The notes below the pieces were generated by a model. It was not told the DNA's origin. It made no database searches and saw only the letters and a list, made by a program, of their open reading frames with translations. From RUG11462 sp051877275 (GTDB lineage Bacteria; Bacillota; Clostridia; Oscillospirales; Acutalibacteraceae), in assembly GCA_051877275.1 (NCBI GenBank), contig JBJEIS010000011.1, forward strand, positions 1-6,215: a stretch of 6,215 nt of DNA, given 5' to 3'. Shown here in pieces: positions 1-5,638 of this stretch (position 1 is the stretch's first letter; every line of letters begins with the position of its first letter). Both the position numbers and the translations under genes were made by a program.

Positions 1-524
1 CTAACTTAATTGCAAAAGACAGAGAGAGTGCTTTTTTGCAAAGGCTTTATACTACTCCTTTGTCAGCGGCTGATTTTATTTTCGGATACGCTCTGCCGAT
101 TTTACCGATTTCAATAGTACAGTGCATAATTTGCTATGTTACGGCAATTATACTCGGACTGTCGGTTACGGTAACGATTATTTACGCATTGCTGTTTATT
201 ATCCCGGTATCTTTGTTTTTTATTGCTTTGGGACTTTTATGCGGAAGTGTTTTAAATTCCAAGCAGGTCGGCGGAATTTGCGGTGCATTGCTTACTAATC
301 TTACCGCTTGGCTTTCAGGGGTTTGGTTTGATTTAAACCTTGTAGGAGGTGCATTTAAAAAAGTTGCATATGCTTTGCCTTATGTTCATGCGGTAGAACT
401 GGAAAGAGCGGTATTAAATGCAAATTATGCCGATATTTTTCCTCATATTTATTGGGTGCTTGGCTATGCGGTTGCCGCAATTGTTGCTGCGATTTTACTG
501 TTTTTAAGGCAAATGAAAAAATGA
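1..524 (+). CDS. ABC-2 type transporter permease, 3' part (5' end outside window)
   Basis: This is the C-terminal part of a membrane permease of an ABC-2 type exporter. The reading frame is open to the left edge (first full codon at position 3) and gives 173 visible residues. A TTG at 36 could be read as a start, but the frame before it encodes the family-like segment NLIAKDRESAFLQRLYTTPLS. That matches the usual ABC-2 pattern of a cytoplasmic 'KDRE..tL..L..tPls' loop before a membrane segment, so TTG36 is an internal Leu. Hydrophobic segments lie at about visible residues 31-54, 58-82, 91-107 and 150-168, and a short basic tail (RQMKK) ends the protein. The family exports drugs, lipids or polysaccharides with a separate ATPase, which is presumably encoded to the left. 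The substrate cannot be told. It ends 32 bases before a strong hairpin terminator. Family call fairly sure; function unknown. Confidence 0.85.
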   Translation, partial: NLIAKDRESAFLQRLYTTPLSAADFIFGYALPILPISIVQCIICYVTAIILGLSVTVTIIYALLFIIPVSLFFIALGLLCGSVLNSKQVGGICGALLTNLTAWLSGVWFDLNLVGGAFKKVAYALPYVHAVELERAVLNANYADIFPHIYWVLGYAVAAIVAAILLFLRQMKK

Positions 525-556
525 TTGATTTTACAAAAATGAAATCTTTATAAATA

Positions 557-592
557 AAAACGGTGTAACCGATTTTGCGGTTACACCGTTTT
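557..592. terminator. Bidirectional intrinsic terminator between convergent genes
   Basis: A perfect 15-bp stem pairs 557-571 with 578-592 around a 6-base loop (572-577). The arms begin AAAACGGTG and end CACCGTTTT, so each strand has T residues at the 3' side of the stem: TTTTGTCAATTTTT on the plus strand, TTTTTATTTAT on the minus strand. It lies between the stop of the plus-strand permease (524) and the stop of the minus-strand Cys/His-rich gene (604), and suits both. Confidence 0.9.
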
Positions 593-603
593 GTCAATTT
601 TTA

Positions 604-897
604 TTAACTCGGATTTTCTTCGGCTTTTTTACCATGATCATGGTCAGGTTTTTTGCCGGATTCATGGCAGGAGCAGGAGGTTTTTATCTCACAGCTTAAT
701 CTGCATTCATGCTTTTTTTCGCAGCAGTCATCATGATGCTTTGGTTTACAGCAGTCATCGTGATGCTTTTTTTCGCAGCAATCGTCATGATGCTTTGGCT
801 CCCAGCACTCGCAGTGATGCTTTTCACATTCGCAGTGCCGAGGCTCAATTCTGGTTTTTACGCATTGATTAACGCAGTCTCTGTAACAGTAATCCAT
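604..897 (-). CDS. Small Cys/His-rich tandem-repeat protein of unknown function
   Basis: I do not recognise this 97-residue protein. It contains 17 Cys and 13 His. An N-terminal C-x3-C-x3-C (C4, C8, C12) is followed by HCEC (21-24) and HCEC (28-31), then a 9-residue repeat of the form KHHDDCC(E/K)(K/P) at 35-43, 44-52 and 53-61. A degenerate copy lies at 26-34 and a partial one from 62. The C-terminus has CSCH (75-78) and HDH (86-88). There is no signal peptide and no membrane segment. The start is well supported: GAGGTGG at 905-911 lies 7 bases upstream of the ATG. The paired Cys, His and Asp suggest metal binding (metallothionein-like) or a disulfide/metal cross-linked structural protein such as a spore coat component; both are inference. 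It lies 59 bases downstream of the phosphatase gene on the same strand, so cotranscription is possible, and it ends at a strong terminator. Open frames on the other strand here have no comparable ribosome site. Confidence 0.8.
   Translation of the reverse strand: MDYCYRDCVNQCVKTRIEPRHCECEKHHCECWEPKHHDDCCEKKHHDDCCKPKHHDDCCEKKHECRLSCEIKTSCSCHESGKKPDHDHGKKAEENPS
715..822 (-). repeat. Four 27-bp in-frame tandem repeats
   Basis: Four consecutive 27-bp units lie at 715-741, 742-768, 769-795 and 796-822. Each encodes one 9-residue unit, and each ends in GATGCTT on the plus strand. Units 715-741 and 769-795 differ at only 2 of 27 positions. Units 742-768 and 796-822 begin with TGG and differ from each other at 7 positions. 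The pattern is therefore alternating (A-B-A-B), which points to a 54-bp two-unit duplication. Confidence 0.9.
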
Positions 898-904
898 TTT
901 ATCA

Positions 905-911
905 CCACCTC
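905..911 (-). promoter_or_regulatory. Strong ribosome binding site of the Cys/His-rich gene
   Basis: On the minus strand the sequence GAGGTGG stands 7 bases before the ATG at 897. It is a near-perfect match to the 16S anti-Shine-Dalgarno sequence, and it decides that the minus-strand frame is the real gene across this repetitive stretch. No convincing promoter was found in the 59-base gap upstream. Confidence 0.75.
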
Positions 912-956
912 AATATATTCTATGCTGAAAATAAAGAAGCGGTTTATTTGTAAATA

Positions 957-1712
957 TTACTGTTCGTCAGATTCTGCTTGGGTTTCTTCCTCTAAATCTC
1001 CCCAAAAAACATCATCGCTGTCAATATCCGAAACCGCACCGAATGGATTTTGGTCGGAGTTTTTAACAGGGTTGATTGAGTTATCAGGCTCGCCCGCAGA
1101 GCCGAGCGGAAATTCGGAGACAACTTCAACCATACCGCTTCTCATCCATACAGAAGGAGTAACGCGGATAGTGAAGCCTCTTCCGTTATTAGCCATATAA
1201 TCAGTCATTTTTCTTTGAGGAAGTCCGTAAACTGCTAAAATAGTCATAATAACACCGCCGTGGGCGCAGATAACTGATTCGGTTTTGCCCGATTTTAATA
1301 TCTCTCTGACAACCGCAACAAAAGCGGTGCAGACTCTGGTTGCAAAATCTTTATTGTTTTCACCGTTCGGCGGAGCGCTGCCGTGCTGAACCCAGTCCAT
1401 ATATTCAGGTGAGTCAATGAGTTCTTCAGCAGTTTTGCCCTCAAAATCTCCGAGATTACATTCTTTTAAACCGTCGATTGCAAGAATTTCAATCCCCTTT
1501 TCACCGTAAAGCAAATCAAGTGTTTCGATACATCTTTTCATAGGTGAAGAAAAAAACAGCTGCGGTTTTCCGTAATTATATTTTTCTTTTAAGTTTTTTA
1601 TCTCTTTTATACCGTCTGTAAAAAGCGGCACATCGGTGCTTCCTACATATCTGCCGACCTTGTTACCCTCGGTCATTCCGTGGCGCACAAGGTGAATGGT
1701 GTATGTTTTCAT
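957..1712 (-). CDS. Histidine phosphatase family protein (phosphoglycerate mutase-like fold) with acidic tail
   Basis: A 251-residue cytoplasmic protein of the histidine phosphatase superfamily, in which a His is transiently phosphorylated. The signature LVRHG (8-12) supplies Arg10 and the nucleophile His11. Arg60 in SSPMKR, Glu84 in LKECNLGDFEG (the usual acid/base region) and His151 in CAHGG complete the active site. PPNGEN (114-119) also matches the family. The catalytic domain ends near residue 200. About 50 residues follow that look disordered and become strongly acidic (DIDSDD, then DLEEETQAESDE), which is unusual for the short members of the family. The ATG is preceded by AAAGGA about 12 bases upstream, a rather long spacing. 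The substrate cannot be deduced: alpha-ribazole phosphate, sugar phosphates or other phosphomonoesters are all possible. It is transcribed divergently from the XRE regulator and lies upstream of the Cys/His-rich gene. Confidence 0.9.
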   Translation of the reverse strand: MKTYTIHLVRHGMTEGNKVGRYVGSTDVPLFTDGIKEIKNLKEKYNYGKPQLFFSSPMKRCIETLDLLYGEKGIEILAIDGLKECNLGDFEGKTAEELIDSPEYMDWVQHGSAPPNGENNKDFATRVCTAFVAVVREILKSGKTESVICAHGGVIMTILAVYGLPQRKMTDYMANNGRGFTIRVTPSVWMRSGMVEVVSEFPLGSAGEPDNSINPVKNSDQNPFGAVSDIDSDDVFWGDLEEETQAESDEQ

Positions 1713-1746
1713 ATAATTTCAAAGTCCTTTCGATAAAAAGTTTTTA

Positions 1747-1775
1747 TTTACAAATGATTATAAACGTGATATATT
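1747..1775 (+). promoter_or_regulatory. Sigma-A-type promoter of the XRE regulator gene
   Basis: A -35 box TTTACA (1747-1752) and a -10 box TATATT (1770-1775) are separated by exactly 17 bases. Transcription would begin near 1782, inside the palindrome at 1770-1796 and about 33 bases before the ATG at 1815. Confidence 0.65.
1757..1762 (-). promoter_or_regulatory. Possible -10 box of the divergent phosphatase promoter
   Basis: The minus strand reads a consensus TATAAT here, 45 bases upstream of the phosphatase ATG. At the normal 16-18 base distance the -35 region is only TTTAGT, TTTTAG or CTTTTA, a poor match that falls inside the palindrome. The call rests mainly on the -10 box and the divergent arrangement. 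Confidence 0.4.
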
Positions 1776-1796
1776 TATACTAAAAGTATAAATATA
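1770..1796. promoter_or_regulatory. Palindromic operator candidate (12-bp arms, 3-bp spacer)
   Basis: The perfect inverted repeat TATATTTATACT / AGTATAAATATA is separated by AAA. It covers the -10 box and start region of the plus-strand regulator promoter and the likely -35 region of the minus-strand phosphatase promoter. XRE-family proteins usually bind such dyads as dimers and often repress their own genes, so autoregulation and control of the divergent gene are the natural reading. Binding is inferred, and an AT-rich palindrome can arise by chance more easily than a GC-rich one. Confidence 0.6.
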
Positions 1797-1814
1797 AAAG
1801 GATATATAAAGCTT

Positions 1815-2438
1815 ATGAAAAATAAATTTTCAGAAAGAATAGCAAATCTCCGCCGAAAAAAGGGCTGGTCACAAAAAGAAACCGCTTTGAAGCTCGGCAT
1901 TTCTCAAGCGCTTTTGTCGCATTATGAAAAGGGTATTCGCGAATGCGGACTTGATTTTTTAATAAAGGCTGCCGATGTTTTCGGGTGCAGTACCGATTAT
2001 TTGCTCGGAATTTCTGACACAGAATCGGAAATTGTTTTAAAAGATACCGACAGCATAACCGCTGATTTAAAGGATTACCCCGAACTGCTCAAGGGCAGAG
2101 AGGATACATTAAATGTGTATAGTCTATTATACAGCATAACTGCCCGAATTGGCAACCCTGAAATTTGTGAAGATTTTAATAAATTCATTTTATCTGAAGT
2201 CTATCGCTTGTCAAGACTGCTCGAAAAGCGTTTTTTCAACAGCAAAATTTTCAAAAGCGATTCTTCTGTTTCGCTGGCTTCGGCAAAAGCGACAGGTGCG
2301 CAGGCTTTTTCAGAAATGATTTCAAAAATGGAGCATGACGGTATCAATGTAAATCTTGGCGGGCAGCGCTTAAAAGAAGAGTATCCTTCCTGTTTTCGTT
2401 CTTTATGCGGAGTGATTGAAACATTTGAAAAGGTCTAA
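1815..2438 (+). CDS. XRE-family helix-turn-helix transcriptional regulator
   Basis: A 207-residue cytoplasmic DNA-binding protein. Residues 7-66 form a Cro/C1-type HTH domain: FSERIANLRRKKGWSQ, then LGISQALLSHYEKG (27-40, containing the recognition helix), then a helix ending in the typical FGCSTDYLLG (56-65). The remaining 140 residues are predicted mainly helical (about 83-141 and 155-207) and match no effector domain I recognise; they contain four Cys with no evident metal site. The ATG follows AAAAGGA at 1796-1802 with a 12-base gap. It is a single-gene transcription unit with its own promoter, a palindromic operator candidate and a strong terminator. It probably represses itself and perhaps the divergent phosphatase gene. 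The protein shows no phage or toxin-antitoxin partner, so a chromosomal regulator is more likely than a mobile one. Confidence 0.9.
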   Translation: MKNKFSERIANLRRKKGWSQKETALKLGISQALLSHYEKGIRECGLDFLIKAADVFGCSTDYLLGISDTESEIVLKDTDSITADLKDYPELLKGREDTLNVYSLLYSITARIGNPEICEDFNKFILSEVYRLSRLLEKRFFNSKIFKSDSSVSLASAKATGAQAFSEMISKMEHDGINVNLGGQRLKEEYPSCFRSLCGVIETFEKV

Positions 2439-2471
2439 AAGTTTGATGAAAATAGTATTAAATGTGATTTT

Positions 2472-2497
2472 AGGGGGAGCAATGCTCCTCCTTTTTT
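2472..2497 (+). terminator. Intrinsic terminator of the XRE regulator gene
   Basis: A 9-bp stem with one G-T pair joins AGGGGGAGC (2472-2480) to GCTCCTCCT (2484-2492) around the loop AAT. Six T residues follow at 2492-2497. It lies 33 bases after the regulator stop codon. Confidence 0.9.
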
Positions 2498-2502
2498 GTT
2501 TT

Positions 2503-2540
2503 AATAAAGAAAACCGACCTATCAAAAAAGATAGGTCGGT
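2503..2540 (-). terminator. Intrinsic terminator of the HtrA gene
   Basis: A perfect 11-bp stem pairs ACCGACCTATC (2513-2523) with GATAGGTCGGT (2530-2540) around a 6-base loop of A (T on the minus strand). On the minus strand the stem is followed by TTTCTTTATT (2512-2503). On the plus strand the stem is followed by AAAAGAGG, so it can only terminate minus-strand transcription. It lies 33 bases after the HtrA stop. Confidence 0.85.
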
Positions 2541-2573
2541 AAAAGAGGGGGAAATATGAAAAAGATATAGGAA

Positions 2574-3857
2574 TTAGTTATTTGATTCACCCAAAGTGAT
2601 TTGTGCATCATAATTTTTACCGTTTCGGTAAATTGTGATGTTGACTGTTTCACCCGGTTTGTGTTTTAATCTCTCTGTGTTGTAATCATCATAGTCTTTG
2701 ATTTCAACACCGCCGAAATTAACTATTATATCAGCGCTTTTAATGCCGATTTTTGCCGCCGGAGATCCTTCGGTAACAGATTCAACTACCGCGCCGGCAG
2801 GATAACCCATATCAGTTAGTGCATCGGCGGTATAATCTGTGCTGATTTTTACACCTACATAAGCATATTTTTTATCTTTGTTATTAATAATGTTGCTAAC
2901 TTGTTTTTTTACAGTATTAGCCGGAATGGCAAATCCCATTCCCTCATATTCTTCACTGCTGATTTTTGATGAATTGATTCCTACAAGTCTGCCGTAGCAA
3001 TCAACCAAAGCTCCTCCTGAGTTACCCGGGTTAATAGCGGCGTCTGTCTGCAAAAGTTTCATTTGTGCAGTGCCTTCAAGCTGAATTGTTCTGTCAAGAC
3101 CGCTGATAATACCCGAAGAAACCGAACTCATAAATTGCTGACCGCCCGGATTACCGATGGCAACTGCCATATCGCCTACTGCTACATCGTTTGAATCGGC
3201 AAATTCAATTGGGGTAAGCCCTGTTTTTTCAATCTTTAAAACTGCTAAATCATAATCGGAATTATAACCTACAACCTTTGCCGGAATAGCAGTATCAGGG
3301 TCAGATGAAAGATAAACCGAAATATTACCGCCTGACTGTCTGTTGTTCTCAACAGCCGAACTGATAACATGGTAATTGGTGATAATATATCCGTCTTGTG
3401 AATAAATTACACCCGAGCCTTCGCTTTGCGCATCGGTTGAAAATCCGAAAAATGTGTTGACAGAGGTTGTCGCAGTAATTCCGACAACCGAAGGAACTGC
3501 TTTTTGCGCAATTGCAGCTACTGTATTTGAAGAGTTTTTGTCAACATTTATAGTAGTGGTTGACCCACCGCCCGAAGTATTGCTGTTTTCTTTTGCAATA
3601 TAATAAACCACCGAGCTGCTTGCAAAAGACGCTATTAAAGCGCAGATAAGACAGCAGGCAATTAAACTTGCGCTCGAATATTTTTTCTTTTCTTTTTTAG
3701 TTTTTATAGGTTTAGGCGGATAATAGTATCCGCTCTGAGGTGAATAAGTATTTGGAGGTGTGTTTTCAGAGGTGTTCTGTTCAGGAGCAGTTGTGTTTTC
3801 ATAATTATCTTGATTTTGTGTACCGAACGGATCAAAATTATTATAATTGTTATCCAA
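2574..3857 (-). CDS. htrA: HtrA/DegP-family serine protease, membrane-anchored, with one PDZ domain
   Basis: A 427-residue envelope protease that degrades or refolds damaged exported proteins. The order is: a disordered cytoplasmic N-terminus rich in Asn, Pro, Gln and Tyr (1-50), a basic cluster KTKKEKKK (52-59), one membrane segment (about 64-88), a Gly/Ser/Thr linker (93-112), a trypsin-like domain (about 113-325) and one PDZ domain (about 330-425). The catalytic triad is complete: His163 in NYHVIS, Asp203 in DYDLAVLK and Ser280 in NPGNSGGAL. The domain order and length match the HtrA-like proteases of Gram-positive bacteria, which stay attached to the outer face of the membrane. The start codon is TTG, chosen because AAAGGAG (3866-3872) lies 8 bases upstream and no ATG fits. 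It is transcribed divergently from the importer operon with no shared function evident. A minus-strand TATAAT at 3898-3903 may be its -10 box, but no good -35 was found. Confidence 0.95.
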   Translation of the reverse strand: MDNNYNNFDPFGTQNQDNYENTTAPEQNTSENTPPNTYSPQSGYYYPPKPIKTKKEKKKYSSASLIACCLICALIASFASSSVVYYIAKENSNTSGGGSTTTINVDKNSSNTVAAIAQKAVPSVVGITATTSVNTFFGFSTDAQSEGSGVIYSQDGYIITNYHVISSAVENNRQSGGNISVYLSSDPDTAIPAKVVGYNSDYDLAVLKIEKTGLTPIEFADSNDVAVGDMAVAIGNPGGQQFMSSVSSGIISGLDRTIQLEGTAQMKLLQTDAAINPGNSGGALVDCYGRLVGINSSKISSEEYEGMGFAIPANTVKKQVSNIINNKDKKYAYVGVKISTDYTADALTDMGYPAGAVVESVTEGSPAAKIGIKSADIIVNFGGVEIKDYDDYNTERLKHKPGETVNITIYRNGKNYDAQITLGESNN

Positions 3858-3865
3858 AATGCTCT

Positions 3866-3872
3866 CTCCTTT
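3866..3872 (-). promoter_or_regulatory. Ribosome binding site that fixes the TTG start of htrA
   Basis: The minus strand reads AAAGGAG followed by 8 bases and then TTG (3857-3855). The spacing is ideal and no ATG or GTG lies in frame nearby, so the TTG start is well supported. Confidence 0.8.
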
Positions 3873-3979
3873 CTTGGTTTGATTTTACTATATCATTATT
3901 ATATTTCAAAATCTTATAAAGAGTATGAATAAAAAATTAACTTTTACAGGAAATTTGGAGGTATTCTTGTTAAAATATA

Positions 3980-4012
3980 TTGACAAACCGCCCTTTAGTG
4001 TGTTAGTATAAT
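3980..4012 (+). promoter_or_regulatory. Promoter of the amino-acid-type ABC importer operon
   Basis: A consensus -35 box TTGACA lies at 3980-3985. Two overlapping -10 candidates follow: TAGTAT at 4004-4009 (18-base spacing) and a perfect TATAAT at 4007-4012 (21-base spacing, longer than normal). The 5' leader would be only about 30 bases, too short for a riboswitch or T-box. No clear operator dyad was seen. Confidence 0.65.
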
Positions 4013-4049
4013 AAAGCAATAAATTAAATATAAAAAAGAGGTTTTATTT

Positions 4050-4850
4050 ATGAAAAAAATTCTATCTTTAGTAATGGCTGCTGTAATGTGCTTAAGCTGT
4101 ATCGGTCTTATGGCTTCTTGCGGCAAAGAAGAGGCAAAAGAAACATCTTCTGATTCTGAGTATGTTACAAATAAAGGCGAGCTTGTTGTCGGAATTACCG
4201 ATTTTGAGCCAATGGATTATAAAGACAAAGACGGCAACTGGATTGGTTTTGACGCAGATATGGCTGCTGCTTTTGCAGAGAGTTTGGGCGTAAAGGTTTC
4301 ATTTGTTGAAATCGATTGGGATAACAAGGCTATGGAGCTTGACGGTAAATCAATCGACTGCGTTTGGAACGGTATGACTCTTACTGACGAAGTTAAATCA
4401 GCTATGGAATGCTCAAATGCTTACTGTAACAACCAGCAGATTGTTATTGTTCCTAAAGACAAGGCAGATAAATATCAAACAGTTGATGCTTGCAAGGATC
4501 TTAAATTTGCGGTAGAAGCCGGTTCAGCAGGTAAAGATATGGCTGAAGCAAACAGCTTTAATTATACTGAAGTTAAAGACCAGGCAAGCGCAATTATGGA
4601 AGTTTCTTCAGGTACTTCAGACGCCGCTATTATCGACTCTCTTATGGCCGCTGCAATGGTAGGCGAAGGTACTGGTTATGAAAATCTTACATATACAGTA
4701 GGTCTTAACAGCGAGGAGTATGGCGTTGGTTTCCGTAAAGGCTCTGATTTAGCAGAAAAACTCAATACTTTCTTTGATGAATGCAAGCAAAACGGCAAAA
4801 TGGAAGAAGTAGCTGAAAAATACGGCGTTCAGGCTGCACTTATAAAATAA
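4050..4850 (+). CDS. Amino-acid-type ABC importer, substrate-binding lipoprotein
   Basis: A 266-residue extracellular solute-binding protein of family 3 (SBP_bac_3). Residues 1-23 form a lipoprotein signal peptide (Lys2-Lys3, hydrophobic core, LMASC) with lipidated Cys24, followed by a charged linker. The binding domain starts near 42 with GELVVGITDFEP; GNWIGFDADMAAAFAESLG (62-80) and WNGMTLTDE (106-114) are family landmarks. In the usual T-x-E-R motif the Arg that grips the ligand alpha-carboxylate is here Val115 followed by Lys116, while Asp196 in IIDS appears to match the Asp that binds the alpha-amino group. The ligand is therefore uncertain and may not be a standard amino acid. The mature domain has five Cys besides Cys24. 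The ATG follows GAGG (4038-4041) at 8 bases. It is the first gene of a binding protein-permease-ATPase operon and is separated from the permease gene by a terminator-like hairpin. Confidence 0.92.
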   Translation: MKKILSLVMAAVMCLSCIGLMASCGKEEAKETSSDSEYVTNKGELVVGITDFEPMDYKDKDGNWIGFDADMAAAFAESLGVKVSFVEIDWDNKAMELDGKSIDCVWNGMTLTDEVKSAMECSNAYCNNQQIVIVPKDKADKYQTVDACKDLKFAVEAGSAGKDMAEANSFNYTEVKDQASAIMEVSSGTSDAAIIDSLMAAAMVGEGTGYENLTYTVGLNSEEYGVGFRKGSDLAEKLNTFFDECKQNGKMEEVAEKYGVQAALIK

Positions 4851-4871
4851 TTTTAATCTGTATTAAATCTA

Positions 4872-4905
4872 AAAAACATAGGGTGCTTTTGCGCTCTATG
4901 TTTTT
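4872..4905 (+). terminator. Terminator-like hairpin between the binding-protein and permease genes
   Basis: A 15-bp stem with two G-T pairs joins AAAAACATAGGGTGC (4872-4886) to GCGCTCTATGTTTTT (4891-4905) around a TTTT tetraloop. Its lower part is A-T only, so the 10-bp core can act with the following T run (4901-4905) as a partial terminator. It sits 21 bases after the binding-protein stop and 35 bases before the permease start. It could reduce read-through or protect the upstream message from 3' decay, giving more binding protein than permease. Confidence 0.75.
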
Positions 4906-4940
4906 AGTGTTATTATATGTAAAAGGATGTTAATTTATTT

Positions 4941-5636
4941 ATGTCTTTATCAACTTTGATTGAGCAGTTTCCTGTTGTATTTGAGGCGCTTAATGTAGGT
5001 TTTTTGCAAACCTTAAAGCTTTTTGCAATAACGCTTATCGGCGCTATACCTCTGGGACTGATTATTTCTTTCGGCTCAATGTCGCGCTTTAAGCCGCTGT
5101 CGGCGGTTGTAAAGATAATCGTTTGGGTTGTACGCGGAACTCCGCTTATGATTCAGCTGCTTATAATTTACTATTTTCCCGGTTTGGTGCATGACAGTGC
5201 AATCTGGGGCAGCGGTGAAAACGGTCGTTTTGTAGCAGCTTCAGTTGCATTTATAATTAATTATTCCTGTTATTTTTCTGAAATATACAGAGGCGGTATT
5301 CAGGGAGTGCCGAAGGGCCAGCAGGAAGCAGGTCAGGTTTTGGGACTTTCTAAAAGTCAGATTTTCTTTAAAGTTACTCTTTTGCAGATGATAAAGAGAA
5401 TTTTACCGCCTATGTCTAATGAGATTATTACACTTGTAAAAGATACTTCACTTGCAAGAATTATTGCATTGCAGGAAATTATCTGGGCAGGTCAAGCATT
5501 TATGAAAGGCTCACAGGGCATTTCCGGTCAAATTTGGCCGCTTTTTTTCACAGGAGTTTATTATCTTATTTTCAGCGGCGCTTTAACAATTCTTTTCGGT
5601 TGGCTTGAAAAGAAATTAAGTTATTTTAGGAGCTAA
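4941..5636 (+). CDS. Amino-acid-type ABC importer, permease
   Basis: A 231-residue integral membrane protein of the His/Glu/Gln/Arg/opine permease family. It forms the channel as a homodimer, since only one permease gene is present before the ATPase gene. The landmarks are intact: an N-terminal segment FLQTLKLFAITLIGAIPLGL (21-40), VVRGTPLMIQLL (63-74), and the cytoplasmic EAA loop EIYRGGIQGVPKGQQEAGQVLGLS (114-137), which docks on the ATPase. KDTSLA (167-172) follows. A last membrane segment is at about 199-221 before a basic tail. Length is normal for the family. The ATG is preceded by AAGGA (4923-4927) with a long 13-base gap, suggesting modest translation. The ATPase ribosome site AGGAG overlaps the last codons of this gene, so the two are translationally close. 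Confidence 0.95.
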   Translation: MSLSTLIEQFPVVFEALNVGFLQTLKLFAITLIGAIPLGLIISFGSMSRFKPLSAVVKIIVWVVRGTPLMIQLLIIYYFPGLVHDSAIWGSGENGRFVAASVAFIINYSCYFSEIYRGGIQGVPKGQQEAGQVLGLSKSQIFFKVTLLQMIKRILPPMSNEIITLVKDTSLARIIALQEIIWAGQAFMKGSQGISGQIWPLFFTGVYYLIFSGALTILFGWLEKKLSYFRS

Positions 5637-5638
5637 TT

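Noticed and set aside
355..597. Minus-strand open frame antisense to the ABC-2 permease
   Set aside because: It overlaps a clear membrane protein gene and starts within the terminator hairpin, with no family features.
715..822. Possible CRISPR-like array
   Set aside because: The 27-bp units are directly adjacent with no spacers and stay in frame within a coding region.
591..872. Plus-strand open frame across the Cys/His-rich gene
   Set aside because: It has no ribosome site and starts inside the terminator. Its repeats are only the mirror of the minus-strand tandem array, and the minus-strand frame has a strong Shine-Dalgarno site.
709..1200. Plus-strand open frame over the repeat region and phosphatase 3' end
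   Set aside because: It overlaps two better-supported minus-strand genes, lacks a ribosome site, and its C-terminal half is antisense to a recognisable phosphatase.
2545..2570. Plus-strand ATG-AAA-AAG-ATA-TAG with a purine-rich site upstream
   Set aside because: It encodes only four residues. It resembles the start of a lipoprotein gene but stops at once and lies behind the regulator's terminator.
3967..4011. Short 14-residue leader peptide with GGAGGT upstream (TTG start at 3967)
   Set aside because: It spans the importer promoter boxes, so the promoter proposed there would not transcribe it; it uses a TTG start with only 4 bases of spacing and has no run of a regulatory amino acid.
4889..4916. 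Possible promoter TTGCGC-16-TATTAT before the permease gene
   Set aside because: The -35 match is weak and lies inside the hairpin. Not enough to claim a second promoter.
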